Part shown: positions 29,880-40,822 of the stretch, piece after piece
How positions within the stretch are numbered: position 1 is the stretch's first letter
Layout of the letters: each line of letters begins with the position of its first letter
NCBI GenBank assembly: GCA_914767885.1
Contig: CAJZBQ010000055.1
Span: 248,001-312,000 of the forward strand
Source of the DNA: Blepharisma stoltei
Lineage: Eukaryota; Ciliophora; Heterotrichea; Heterotrichida; Blepharismidae
Length of the DNA: 64,000 nucleotides
Reading direction: 5' to 3'
Position numbers and translations under genes: made by a program
Notes under the pieces: generated by a model
Told to the model about the DNA's origin: nothing
Database searches by the model: none
The model's input: only the letters and a program-made list of their open reading frames with translations

Positions 29880-31076
29880 ATGGCAAGGCCAGCAGTAAAT
29901 CTTCCAGAGAATCATTTCTTGTTTACATCTGAGAGTGTCAATGAAGGACACCCAGACAAACTTTGCGATTTAATTTCTGATTCTGTGGTTGACGCATGCT
30001 TGGCTCAAGATCCCAGCTCCAAAGTAGCCTGCGAGTCTACAGCAAAGACCAATCTTCTTATGATATTAGGTGAAATCACTACTGGTGCTACCATTAATTA
30101 TGAACAAGTTATTCGTGATACTGCCAGAGAAGTCGGGTATACTTCAAACGAAATCGGTCTTGCTGCCGACACTTGCAATGTGATGGTCAATATTGAATGT
30201 CAAAGCCCAGACATCGCTCAAGCTGTCCACTTAAACAAAGCTCCCGAGGAAATCGGAGCAGGAGATCAAGGCCATATGTTCGGCTACGCCACAAATGAGA
30301 CTCCAGAGTGCATGCCTCTTACCCACTTGCTAGCCACCAAATTAGGTCGAAGACTAGCTGAAGTCAGAAAAACTGGAGTCCTCAGATGGGCTAGGCCTGA
30401 CGCAAAGACACAAGTTACTGTTGAATATAGAAAAGAAGGAGGGAAGGTCATTCCTATTAGAGTCCATACCATTGTGATCTCAACCCAGCACGATCCTGAT
30501 GTTTCTAACGAACAAATTAGAGCTGATTTGATGGAGCATGTCATTAGAGTTGTCGTTCCAGCTGAGTATTTGGATGATAAAACCATTTACCACTTAAATC
30601 CTAGTGGAAGATTTATCATTGGAGGACCTCATGGTGATGCTGGCTTAACAGGCAGAAAAATCATTATTGATACCTATGGAGGCTGGGGTGCACACGGAGG
30701 TGGCGCATTTTCTGGAAAAGACCCTTCAAAAGTCGACAGGTCAGCTGCATATGCAATGAGGTGGGTTGCTAAAAGTTTAGTAAAGGCTGATCTCTGTGAT
30801 AGATGCTTGGTTCAAGTTTCCTATGCAATTGGTGTTGCTCAACCATTATCAGTTTACGTTGATTCATATGGCACTGTCAAGAATGGAAGAACTGATAGAG
30901 ATTTGTTGCACATCGTCCTTAGAAACTTTGACTTAAGACCAGGCTGCATCATCAGAGATCTTAACCTTCTAAGACCAATCTACAAAAAGACAGCAGCTTA
31001 CGGGCACTTTGGAAGAGAAGATGACCCTGATTTTACTTGGGAAACATCTAAAGATCTCACACATGAGCTTAACTAA
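29880..31076 (+). CDS. MAT: S-adenosylmethionine synthetase
   Basis: 398 residues, full length for the family, with no intron or insertion. The start is [16 protein letters not shown]. The ATP-binding signature is [12 protein letters not shown], and the P-loop-like signature is [19 protein letters not shown]. The end is [15 protein letters not shown]. It joins ATP and methionine to make S-adenosylmethionine in the cytosol. Codon use is less AT-biased than its neighbours, as expected for a highly expressed gene. Confidence 0.98.
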   Translation: MARPAVNLPENHFLFTSESVNEGHPDKLCDLISDSVVDACLAQDPSSKVACESTAKTNLLMILGEITTGATINYEQVIRDTAREVGYTSNEIGLAADTCNVMVNIECQSPDIAQAVHLNKAPEEIGAGDQGHMFGYATNETPECMPLTHLLATKLGRRLAEVRKTGVLRWARPDAKTQVTVEYRKEGGKVIPIRVHTIVISTQHDPDVSNEQIRADLMEHVIRVVVPAEYLDDKTIYHLNPSGRFIIGGPHGDAGLTGRKIIIDTYGGWGAHGGGAFSGKDPSKVDRSAAYAMRWVAKSLVKADLCDRCLVQVSYAIGVAQPLSVYVDSYGTVKNGRTDRDLLHIVLRNFDLRPGCIIRDLNLLRPIYKKTAAYGHFGREDDPDFTWETSKDLTHELN

Positions 31077-31214
31077 TAGAAAACCTTCTCGATTTTATTC
31101 TTAGCCTAATAACTTTAGTTATTTTAAAATAAGCATTTAAATCAAATCTCGAATAAGATTACTTCTATATTGTTTCTTATATAAAAAACTAAAATTAATC
31201 AGCTAATATAAAAT

Positions 31215-31643
31215 ATGCATATATACGTGAGGTCCTTAGAGAGTCTCCGATGCTATGAGTTTTCGGAGGAAGCACGAGTAGAAGAAGTGATGGAGCAAAG
31301 CAACTGCGATAATTTACAATGGGGTGGCCGTGCTCTAAGACCTGAATTTACACTCGCAGATTATGGCATTATGAGTGAATGCACTTTAGAAGCCCTTTTA
31401 GCAATTGAAGGAGGCAAGAGGAAAAAGAAGAAAAAAGTTTACACGACCCCTAAGAAAAAAGCACACAAGAAAAAGAAAGTCAAACTTGCAGTTCTCAATA
31501 TTTACAAAGTTGATAAAAGCGAAAAGGTTACAAGAACTAAACGTGCATGCGAAAAATGTGGAGCAGGAACTTTTATGGCGAAACACTTCAATAGACACTA
31601 CTGTGGAACTTGCCACGCTACCCAACTTTTCTCACAAGCTTAA
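31215..31643 (+). CDS. RPS27A: Ribosomal protein eS31 with N-terminal ubiquitin-like domain
   Basis: 142 residues. The N-terminal 75 are a divergent ubiquitin fold ending in GG just before [14 protein letters not shown], the normal cleavage point. The rest is eS31 with a basic segment and a Cys4 zinc site: CEKCGAG, then [10 protein letters not shown]. The ubiquitin part is far from canonical, so it probably serves as a folding partner rather than as conjugable ubiquitin. Small-subunit head protein. No introns. Confidence 0.93.
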   Translation: MHIYVRSLESLRCYEFSEEARVEEVMEQSNCDNLQWGGRALRPEFTLADYGIMSECTLEALLAIEGGKRKKKKKVYTTPKKKAHKKKKVKLAVLNIYKVDKSEKVTRTKRACEKCGAGTFMAKHFNRHYCGTCHATQLFSQA

Positions 31644-32203
31644 TAAGATTATCCATTTACTCTAAGGTAATAAATTCTTAAATGGCTATTGAAATTTTTA
31701 TTTCAAAAATTAAACTTTAAAGTTTTGGTAAATGTATATATATTTAAAATTGAAATTTTGCTACTTATAAGGGGAAAATAATTTGAATCAAGGAAAAACT
31801 AAAATTAGTTTAGATAATTAGCCTCAATAAGTATAAAGAGAGTATAGCTATTTAAAATCGAAATTCAAGGAATAAAGCTAATTATCTAAAGTTAGCGATA
31901 AATCAATGAAAATAAAATCTTGAGAAAATTGCTATAAAACTCCATAATATTGTCTGTAGAGTTTTAAAAAAATGTTTTTCTAAGCCTTAATGATGAAGAA
32001 ATTGACCTTGAAATCAAATTTTCAATATTATTTAATAAATATGCTTTACAGTATTTTAAAGCAAATATAATGATATTGAATGAGTTCGTAGTCTAATCTT
32101 AAAAAAGAAGTAACAACAGCATATTATAATATTTCACCTATTTACCATATAATTTTTTCAAGCCTCTAATACAGAATAAAAATTAGCCAGTATATTTATA
32201 TAC
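31644..32203. other. Intergenic with a small foldback element
   Basis: Near 31799-31905 inverted arms TTTAGATAATTAGC and GCTAATTATCTAAA lie about 60 bp apart, with further imperfect pairing outside. No coding signal. Confidence 0.5.
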
Positions 32204-32578
32204 TTATAAGTTGCTGTTCTTTAACAGTCTTCTTAAATTGATAGCACTTTCATTCCTTCGATGTAACCTCACACCCAGTGGAATCGCAATTTCCTTTAAA
32301 ATCCCAAAAGTTGGGGTGGTTTGCTCAGAATTTCTTCTTTTAAACTTATGCTGCAAAGGTAAAAGTGGGGGCAATCGCTTTGAATTCGATGGAGCAAATC
32401 GAAAATCCTGAAGCTCATTCGTTCCCAGGCTTAGTGCAAACGGAGTTCTCTGTTTATGAGTTATCAGCCTTGTGTTTTGGCTGCATTTAGATGGCTTTAT
32501 CTTGATTTTATCTTTAAGTCCTTCCTCAAGACTTGGCTTAGAATAAAATAATTGGGGCAAGCTTGAATGTCTGTGCAT
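32204..32578 (-). CDS. Small basic protein, unknown
   Basis: 124 residues from ATG at 32578. Rich in Leu, Lys, Arg and Ser (MHRHSSLPQLFYSKPSLEEG start, then PLLPLQHKFKRRNSEQTTPT). No domain recognised. Base composition is more balanced than the flanks and the frame is uninterrupted, which supports a real gene, but nothing else does. Confidence 0.5.
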   Translation of the reverse strand: MHRHSSLPQLFYSKPSLEEGLKDKIKIKPSKCSQNTRLITHKQRTPFALSLGTNELQDFRFAPSNSKRLPPLLPLQHKFKRRNSEQTTPTFGILKEIAIPLGVRLHRRNESAINLRRLLKNSNL

Positions 32579-33074
32579 AATTTATTTATATAGAGATTGA
32601 TTAAGGCAAATTTTAAGCAAATATAAAAAAGTGCAAAATGAGAGTGAAAGATAATTTACGGTTTAAAATATATAGATATAAATATTAGGTTTATAGGCAT
32701 TTAATCATTTTAGAATTAGATTAATTATTATTTTAATGTTCATAGAGAAACCGTTTATTAAAGAATAGCTTTAATCATCTTTATATTGGCATTGTTTAAT
32801 TGGTGATGGCAATTATCTCATGAGGAATGCATTGTTATCTTAACTATGATTTAATTGCCTTAATAATTTCTAATCATATAAAAATAGACTATTTAACAGA
32901 ATTTTAAATATTCTAATATCTGGTAGGTGTAGAAGAATTTTATGAATTAATAAGTATTTCAACGTAGAAGTTCTTTACTAAAGATTGGTAAATTTAGCTG
33001 GATACCTTAATTATAAAATTTCACTATTGATATATTTAATGATTAATCTAAATTCCACAACGACTATCCAGCCA
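32579..33074. other. Intergenic, AT-rich
   Basis: No coding, RNA or repeat feature that I can support. Confidence 0.5.
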
Positions 33075-34322
33075 ATGAATCTCAAAGAAGAAAGTTTTAC
33101 AAATAAGCGCAATGACATGCAATCTCTTTGAAAATTTGTATCAGCTGAGACTAAAAAAATTTTAACGAGTCCTGTAACTGTAGCACTTTATCATTCAAAG
33201 TGGCACAAAAACGGGAAGATCCCTGCTTTATTTCCCGGAAATACAATGATTCCTGAGTGCTTACCAGAGTATTTATGCTGAACTTGGCCTCATGACCCTT
33301 CCAAAAATTTGATTTCATTAACAGATTTGCGATACAAGCATTCTCATGATGCTGGATTCTTCCAAGGATCGCATGCATTAGAAATCCTTTTAAAATACAC
33401 ATCACCTAGCTCTCCCATATCCCCATCACAGACTATTGCTTTTGTAGATGATTCTGATTACCTCTGCATTCTTTTTCATGATGAGCTTTCTTGCACTTCT
33501 TGGAAAAATTCACTTATTTCTTTAATAAATGCTTTAGAAACAAGTTTTACTGATACAGAAGAATTTAATTCAAATTCATTTACATTACCTTTATTCCAAA
33601 ATTTCGAAGAAAATTACGGGACTGTCTTTGACATTTCTGAGCCAAGTAATCCAATTGATATGTGAAGAGAAATAAAAACAACTTTCATAAAAGCAGATTC
33701 TACCACGTCGACTGAAATATTAGTTTATGACAGAACACAAGCAGATTTATATGACTCAATTGAAGAAGTGCTAAAATGCATTTCTCCAAATGTCGATAGG
33801 ATTAATTATGATGTTATTGAGTCATATTTATTAGACGTCACTAGGATGGAAAATTTCAATAAAATGAAGGAAAATGAAACCCTTAAAATTTTTTCTGAAA
33901 AAGTCTATAGTTTTTATGATTTTGATAGAGATTATAATAGAAATTTAAGAGAAAAATATGCTGAAATAAACATTGAACAGATAGAAAATGAAATTTTCAG
34001 GCAGAAAGAAGAGTATGAAAAAATGAAAAACAAGGATAGGCTAGGTGATGCATTGAATTTAATTTTTATGCAAAAACTTGCTTTAGGATATGGCACATGT
34101 GAAAATGGAATTTTATCAAAAGTTTGGGCTTTGATGAAAAATAATACTGAATTCAATAAAGTAAAAAGAGTTTCGATCCAGCAGCTTGAAACAAAGCCAA
34201 GAAGAGAGTCTGGAATTTTATACAGTTCAGAGCCAAATGGAGATAATTTCCCTCAACTTTCAGAAAGGAAATTACCTGGAAAAGATAAAACATGTAACGT
34301 CTGTGATTGCTGTATTATATAA
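33075..34322 (+). CDS. Unknown protein with C-terminal CCII motif
   Basis: 415 residues from ATG at 33075, with three TGA Trp codons in the first 200 codons. The N-terminal part (VTVALYHSKWHKNGKIPAL, then DSDYLCILFHDELSCTSW) looks beta-rich with a closing helix, reminiscent of a PH domain; this is only an impression. The centre is helical and charged (EIFRQKEEYEKMKNK). The last residues, CNVCDCCII, contain a CaaX-like CCII and several cysteines, so lipid modification and membrane attachment are plausible. Family unknown. Confidence 0.65.
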
Positions 34323-34694
34323 TAAATTTTTAAAATTATTTCAAAAATTTCTTATGTAAGAAAAACGTATATTTTAAAACCCTAATAATTCTATTTATAA
34401 TCTTGGTGAAGCTTATAATATGGCATTATAATGGTGACTTTAAGAAGAGCACCTTTTTTACAAAAAAATAAAAGGTGCATTAAATTAGATGCCAGTATTC
34501 AATTGTAAACAATAGCATGCATTGCATAAATTCTCGGTCAAAAGTCTTTAATCAAAAAGCCTATTTTGATAAAATCGAAATTATATCCATTAAACAAGGT
34601 TTTGTCTGAAACCTTATAAAATTCATATAAGACTTTAAAACAAAAACGGAATCTAGCTATTGTAATAATTTTTTTCTTATTATGGCTAATAAAT
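34323..34694. other. Intergenic
   Basis: AT-rich, no feature recognised. Confidence 0.5.
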
Positions 34695-35267
34695 ATGTCC
34701 ATTTTTTTCAGTGATCAAGAAAAGCAACTGCTCCCGAAGCCTTTCCACCTGACTGCAGCCCAGCTATCACAAAATAACACTGAAGATAAATATCAATGCC
34801 AAGATTGCTGTCTGAAATTCAGTACAGTTTTAGAATTAAATCTCCACAAAAATTCAGAAAAAATTACCAAGGAGATGATGCGAGCGAACATGTCTTTTTT
34901 AAAAGAATATGAGATCAGCTTGCGCTATTATAATAGATCAAGCCAATTACTGATGAAATGGATGAAAACGGATAAAGTTGAAACCAAAGAGTTCAGCTGT
35001 ACAATTTGTAGTAAAAAATTTACAACTTTTAAAGGACTTAAGCAGCATGTTGGGAAGATGCATGAAGGCTCCCCGAAAGAAATCAAATGTGATTGCTGCA
35101 GTCGAAGCTTCAAGCACAAGTATGCATTAAAATTCCATATGGACCAAGTTCACCAAAAGGTGACAAGGGTCTCTTGTGAGCATTGTGAGAAGGAATTTTA
35201 CAATAAATACCGGCTAGAAACTCATCAGAGATATTGCTTGATGGAAAGAGTAAACTCAGAAAATTAA
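34695..35267 (+). CDS. C2H2 zinc-finger protein
   Basis: 190 residues. An initial degenerate finger (YQCQDCCLKFSTVLELNLH) is followed by FSCTICSKKFTTFKGLKQH, IKCDCCSRSFKHKYALKFH and VSCEHCEKEFYNKYRLETH, three canonical C2H2 fingers in tandem. This suggests DNA or RNA binding in the nucleus. The start at 34695 is the first ATG in frame. No introns. Confidence 0.88.
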   Translation: MSIFFSDQEKQLLPKPFHLTAAQLSQNNTEDKYQCQDCCLKFSTVLELNLHKNSEKITKEMMRANMSFLKEYEISLRYYNRSSQLLMKWMKTDKVETKEFSCTICSKKFTTFKGLKQHVGKMHEGSPKEIKCDCCSRSFKHKYALKFHMDQVHQKVTRVSCEHCEKEFYNKYRLETHQRYCLMERVNSEN

Positions 35268-35481
35268 GCAAAATTCTAAGCCTTAAAGTAAAAATAATGA
35301 AAGCATAGCTTTAACACAAATTTCTATATAAAATGGAATCTTTTTAAACACCAAGTAATAATAAAAAATAAGTTAAAAAGTAGATTTTTTTTATTTTGCA
35401 TCTATAAAATCAATTAAAAAAAGTTTTATAAAAATATAAGAAAATCAATTTTTCTCGATTTTCATAATTTACATAGGTCAA

Positions 35482-36918
35482 ATGGACCGAACAGATGACC
35501 CTTGCACAACTCCTAGAGACGGGAATAACCCTAATATTTATTCCCAAGAACTTTCAACAGGCCCATATTCATTATTAACTGGCTCTCCTTATGATCAAGC
35601 AGCTCCTCCTCCCACATATCTATCAATTAATTATTTAAACAGAGTTCGTCCTACAGATAAAGAATCTCAACTTCAAGGTTACGAATTTATTCCTGAAGGA
35701 GGTTTAAAATGCATAGACGAAAGAGTTTTATCAAATCAACGAGGAATCATTCTTGATGTAATTGCTCAGGTTTCTGCTTGCTTGATTAAAGGAAAAGGAG
35801 TTGTCGGATTAAGCTTACCTATAAGGCTTTTTGAGCCTCGCTCAACACTTGAAAGGATGCTTGACCGCTGGAGTTTTATGCCTGCATTTTTCAATAATAT
35901 AGCAGAACACAATCATTTAGAAAGGTTTAAAAGGGTCATCGCGATGGCTGTGGCTGGGCTTTATATCAGTCCATCCCAAGAAAAACCATTTAATCCTTTA
36001 TTAGGAGAAACCTTACAAGCAGAATGACCAGATGGGACCAAAGCTTATTGCGAGCATACAGTCCATCACCCACCAGTGACGAATTTTTATATACTTGGAA
36101 GAGAGTTCAAGATGTATGGACATTTAGAGCTGACTGGAAAATTCAAAAAAAATTCATTAGTAGGAGGATTGCAGGGAAAAGTCAATGTAGAGTTCAATGA
36201 TGGACAAATTGTGACTTTTACGTACCCTCAGTTTAAAGCTGGAGGAATTATTATGGGAACCAGAACTGTGAATTGGGAAGAAACCATGAGTTTTGAAGAC
36301 AAACAAAATCAATTAAGTGCAAATTTAGTTTTTGGAGCGGCTAGGAAGAAAAGTTTATTTAAGAAAGCTATTGGTAAAGTGGATGATTTTAAAGGAGAAT
36401 TGCAACAAAATGGAGGCAAATTGTGCGATATTGAAGGGAATTGACTTATCCCCTTGTAGGTACGAAAAAATTTTAATTGCTTTTAAATAAATTTTTGTTG
36501 CATTGCAAAAATTGGAGAGGAAAAATTAATTTAATTAATTGGATTTATATTTAAAATGGAAGCTATTTAATAATTCAAAAAAAATTATTAAATAGAGATT
36601 TTCATTATAAAAATTATAAAAAATGCTTTCTTTCGATGGGTGGGTTTTCGCCGATAGATATGAATTTTCCTATTATTTTACTCTCTAATGGGAGGGAGAG
36701 TTAGCAATTTAGTTATTGATGGGGTAGAATATTGAAATATTAATTTTCAACAGCCAGTATTTCATTATTTTTCAACTTATCCTTTGCCAAGTGATTGGAG
36801 ATATAGGGAAGATTTAGTATGGCTTGCCAAAGGGAATTCAGAGATTTCACAGAAATGGAAGTTAAAAGTGGAAAATAAGCAAAGAGATGATAGGAAACTA
36901 AGAGGGCTTAAGCATTAA
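35482..36918 (+). CDS. Oxysterol-binding protein-related (ORP) lipid-transfer protein, interrupted by a family-1 IES
   Basis: 393 residues after removal of 36447-36701. ORP signatures: NPLLGETLQAEW, and EHTVHHPPVTNFY in place of EQVSHHPP, whose two His bind PI4P phosphate. After the element come LVIDGVEYW, and LPSDWRYREDLVWLAKGN with QKWKLKVENKQRDDRKLR, the usual C-terminus. No PH domain, so a short, OSH4-type protein that exchanges sterol or lipid for PI4P between membranes. TGA is Trp at four places. Confidence 0.92.
36447..36701. mobile_element. Divergent family-1 IES in the ORP gene, 255 bp
   Basis: TA at 36447 and 36702. Ends TCCCCTTGTAGG and TAATGGGAGGGAGAGT are weak inverted repeats of the family type, and the core has the typical AT-rich blocks. 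Excision joins DIEGNWLSNLVIDG in frame. Confidence 0.85.
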
Positions 36919-37106
36919 ATATAATCACTTGCAGAAATCTTTAATTTTATTCTATTTTTAAAGAAAATAAAGTCTTAAATTAATAGCCTTTGCATTTTAA
37001 TCAGTAATGGCATATTATTCATGTATTTATTGCTCACAAATTTACAAAGGAAAGAATCTAAAAATGAAATAATTAAGTTTATTCACAATAAACTAATTAT
37101 TTTAAA

Positions 37107-37679
37107 TTATCCTTCACAATCTCCACAAACTATTCCTTCTTTCCACCCTATGCATTCTTTATGAAACAGCCTTTTACATTTCATACACTTTTCATAGTCT
37201 CTATCAGGGTTATAAATCTGATTGCAATTACAAACTTTCTTTCATTTTTGTACTGGAGGTTTCAATTCTTTAGTTTTAATGTTCCATTTTGCTCGAGTAA
37301 AAAATATATTGTCCCCCTCGGTATGGGACAAGTATTCGTCTAAGCTGAGTACTTTGGCTTTCCCATAGATAGCAGTGACATCAATATTTTGTATAAAATT
37401 TGAGTCAAATAATTCATTTTGACTGAACATTTCAGTATTTGAGTATATATCCTTTGGCTTGAAAAACCACCTGATTCTGGCTTGCGGGATTTGATCTTTG
37501 TTTTTGTTTCAGAGTATTTTTAATATTGTTGCATAAGAAGAGGAGTCAGAATTTTCCAATATTTGAGCTACGTCTCCTTTAGAGTAAAGATGATTCCACA
37601 AACGTAAGTTCGAATATTCTTGAATTTTCTGGATTTTGGGGGACTTTGCCGAATTTTTCTTCTTTAGTCTTAGCTTCAT
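37107..37679 (-). CDS. BAH-PHD chromatin-reader protein
   Basis: 190 residues, read with TGA as Trp at two sites. A BAH-like domain covers about residues 30-140: ILKILWNKNKDQIPQARIRW, the characteristic WFFKPKDI, and GDNIFFTRAKWN. A compact PHD finger follows: CNCNQIYNPD, CMKCKRLFHKECIGW, CGDC. PHD fingers of this kind bind histone H3 tails (often H3K4me). In ciliates such small readers are candidates for chromatin marking, but no specific role can be read here. Confidence 0.82.
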
Positions 37680-37741
37680 ATTTACTTAAAATTAAATCAG
37701 CTTAAACTAATCTTTCATTATAAAAGTATTCCTAAATAATT

Positions 37742-38461
37742 ATGATACACATTCGAAGGCTTTTCAGCTCTGCAGTTTTACCATGAAAATTCAGTAATTC
37801 TAAAGCATATGAATTACCTTTAGCTAATGGCGAATTAAACGTTGAATTGCTTAAAGAAAAAGACTCTTTCCTATATGTTTATGATGAAATTTTAAAATCA
37901 TATGAAAATCAAGATATTGGATGGCTGGAAGATGTAATGGAGCCAAATCTTTTTAAAAAATTGCAAAGTGGAATGCAGGAAATAAAGGCGAATGAGAAGA
38001 AAATACAAATTATAAATGAAAAAGAGAGCACTGATGTGACTTATCATAATGCAGTATGTTTGGTGGGGGTCAATATAGATAGATCGAAAAATAAGATTGA
38101 AACTAATCCAGTAGAGAATACATTCAATTATGGAAGAGTGCCAAACTTACTTTTATACGGCCCCGATGGCTCGATTATATTGAGAGTGAGTGCTCTTTAT
38201 GCCTCTAAGAAAAAGTTAGCCCTTTTTGACAAAAGCAATAATTTGATTGAGGGCGATAATAATGATGATATAGAGTATCATAAGTTTCAATTTGAGAAAA
38301 TGGTACAGTATAAATTTATGATTCGTGATTTTCTAAAATTTATCAATTGAAATATTCTTGAAGGGAAAGACCCATTCGAAGATTCAGAATGAATTATTAC
38401 TGATATTGATGATTCTTTGGATGGGAATCCCATTCTAGTGAGTGCCAGGAAGAAGAGTTAA
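37742..38461 (+). CDS. Probable mitochondrial protein, unknown (Tim44/mL45-like?)
   Basis: 239 residues from ATG at 37742. The first 25 residues (MIHIRRLFSSAVLPWKFSNS) look like a mitochondrial targeting peptide. The following ILKSYENQDIGWLEDVMEP and later segments recall Tim44-like domains in import motors and ribosomal protein mL45, but similarity is weak. Intergenic distance to the BAH-PHD gene is 62 bp, divergent. TGA codons near the C-terminus are Trp. Confidence 0.55.
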
Positions 38462-38825
38462 CTTAGCCTTAAATTTATAGGAATTTTAAATTAGACTAAA
38501 TAATGATAAAGAGCAACTACCTGCTAAGTGAAGAATAGCAGAATAATAGCTTCCTTAAAAAACTACTTTAAATAAAAATTGCTTACATAACAGATATTTT
38601 AAATATAATTAAATTCTAAATTACGAAATCCTAATCCGAGACTTGAATTTTGATCAAAAATAGCCTGCTTAAACCAAATTACTAAAAATCCTCCTCCTTT
38701 CTTTTTATAATGGAGAAATATGCCATATAAGTTCAAATTTAATTTAAATTAATTTCTCTCAAAAACAATCCTAAGTCTCATTCTACTGAAATTTATTAAT
38801 TTCCTGAAACCTCTTTAGATATAAA
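38462..38825. other. Intergenic, AT-rich
   Basis: No feature recognised. Confidence 0.5.
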
Positions 38826-39746
38826 ATGGAAGATTTTGATAAGTTTGAAGAAAAACTTAAAAATCTGACGCTATTTCAGACACCCACAGAAGAAGAAATT
38901 AGAGACATTAGCAATAGAGCAAAGGAAATATTTCTGACAGAAGAAAATGTTCTTTCAGTCAAATGCCCAGTCACTATCTGTGGAGATATTCATGGCCAAT
39001 TCATGGATCTTATACAGCTATTTGAAATCGGAGGAAACCCACCTGATATTAATTATTTATTTTTAGGTGATTTTGTGGATCGCGGGTATGACTCAGTGGA
39101 GACTTTTACTTATTTATTATGCTTAAAAATCAGATACCCTAAGCGTGTATTTTTAACTAGAGGGAACCATGAAAGTGAGCAAATAACCCTGACCTATGGG
39201 TTTTATGATGAATGCATGAGAAAATACGGGTCAGCAAAAGTATGAAATATACTTACTGATTTATTTAATTATATTCCATTAGCTGCTTTAGTAGATAATC
39301 AAATATTTTGTGTCCATGGAGGATTATCTCCAGACATAAAGCAAATTCAACAAATAAGAGAGTTAGACAGATTCAAAGATATCACACAAGATCAAGTCAT
39401 GTCTGATTTGTTATGGTCAGATCCAGATGACAGACAAGGGTGAGGTGCTTCACCCAGAGGGCTTGGTCAAACCTTTGGACAGGATATTTCTTTACAGTTT
39501 AATCACACAAATAATTTATCACTCATTTCTAGAGCCCATCAATTAGTGATGGAAGGGTACAATTGATGCCATGACCATAATGTTGTCACAGTTTTTTCTG
39601 CGCCAAATTATTGTTATCGATGTGGAAATCAAGGGTCTATTATGGTCATAGACGAAAATCTAAAATATATCTTTTTGCAGTATAACCCTGCTCCTAGAAA
39701 CTCATCCCCAATAGTCACAAGAAGAACTACAGACTATTTTTTGTAA
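38826..39746 (+). CDS. PP2A-family (PP2A/PP4/PP6) Ser/Thr phosphatase catalytic subunit
   Basis: 306 residues, typical of PP4/PP6/PP2A. The metal-binding motifs are complete: [19 protein letters not shown] and LTRGNHES, then [18 protein letters not shown] and [12 protein letters not shown]. The last residues are DYFL, the carboxymethylated tail shared by PP2A, PP4 and PP6. Trp codons 140, 206 and others are TGA, including the conserved Trp in QGWG. It dephosphorylates Ser/Thr as the core of a heteromeric enzyme. Which of the three subtypes cannot be settled by eye. Confidence 0.94.
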
Positions 39747-39885
39747 TTTTTTAGAATTAGATGAACAAATAGCAATAAAGGAGAATTAGATAATTTAAAG
39801 GACAATTGCTATAATTCCTTATTTAGTTTAACTTATAAAAATTCTAGCCACTTACTCAGTAAGCCTGCTGGGCAAAAATAACAAT

Positions 39886-40675
39886 ATGTCAAAAGATACA
39901 ATAATGAATAAAAGGCAAAATTCTCAGCAGTCACTTATGATTTACACCAATAGATTTGACAGCAAAGCTACCTATTCAGAAATCCTTGGTGACCTCCAGC
40001 AGATGACTGACTCTGATATAAAATTCATCTTTTCCAAGAAGCCCCGAAGCTCTCCATTTTCACCTTCAGAGCCTCCAAAGCGCCAAAAACTCAAAAAAGG
40101 AGCGAAGATAAGCAATTTTGCTTCCAAAATCCCTGAAGACGCTTCAGCGATTCTTGGATTTGCTTCTTTTTTGACTGAGTCTGAAGCTCAATGCAAAGCA
40201 ATATCTTTTGGCAAGCTTCCTCCCAACCCCCGCAGAAGCAGCTCAAGACTTCCATTATCAAGAAAAGTGTCTCAAAGAACAGTCCCTCCCCCTTCCCAGC
40301 AAAATGGGAAATGTAAATCACGTGTAACCCCTAAGCGTCTTGCAGTATCAAATTCAGAAAAATTCCCAAGATCAGCTTCTCACCTTGCTATGGCGTATTT
40401 CATTAACTCCTGCACCTCTGTAAGTGAAAAAAATTTTCTATACTCATGTAGGGTTAATTTTTTAAAAATTTATATAAATTTTTATAAAAAGTTGCTTTTA
40501 AATTTCACAGAATTCGCTATTAATTTCTTATAATAATTGTCACTTATATATCAAATATATTTTCATAGAAAATTTTTATGCTCTATCACGCAGAGTTTTT
40601 TTCCCAAAAAAAGGATTTTCCTATGGTTTTGTTTGCTCGCGAAGGGGGAATAAGGAGTTTGAGCAAACCGCTTAG
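39886..40675 (+). CDS. Ser/Pro-rich unknown protein, interrupted near its end by a family-1 IES
   Basis: 180 residues after removal of 40404-40650. Basic, Ser/Pro-rich and probably disordered (SKKPRSSPFSPSEPPKRQKL, and PPNPRRSSSRLPLSRK). A short N-terminal helix precedes it (TYSEILGDLQQMTDSDIKFI). Without excision the frame would run into the element; with it the end becomes AYFIKEFEQTA and a TAG at 40673. Function unknown. Confidence 0.65.
40404..40650. mobile_element. Family-1 IES, 247 bp
   Basis: TA at 40404 and 40651. Left end ACTCCTGCACCTCTGTAAGTG, right end TTGCTCGCGAAGGGGGAA; the core matches the family. It sits a few codons before the stop of the host gene. Confidence 0.85.
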
Positions 40676-40822
40676 GTTGTTAATATAACTAATTTTTTCA
40701 GTTTTTAAAATTTAGGAGAGTTTAAATATAATCAGCTTTTAATTGTTAGCTAATTGATATTTATTAGCTTATTAGTGGGATATTGGGTTTATTAAGAAAT
40801 AAACAAGCTAATTATCTCGGGT

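Noticed and set aside
34684-34712. A 15-nt intron GTCCATTTTTTTCAG at the start of the C2H2 gene
   Set aside because: Splicing it puts the upstream ATG out of frame; the ATG at 34695 gives a simple start.
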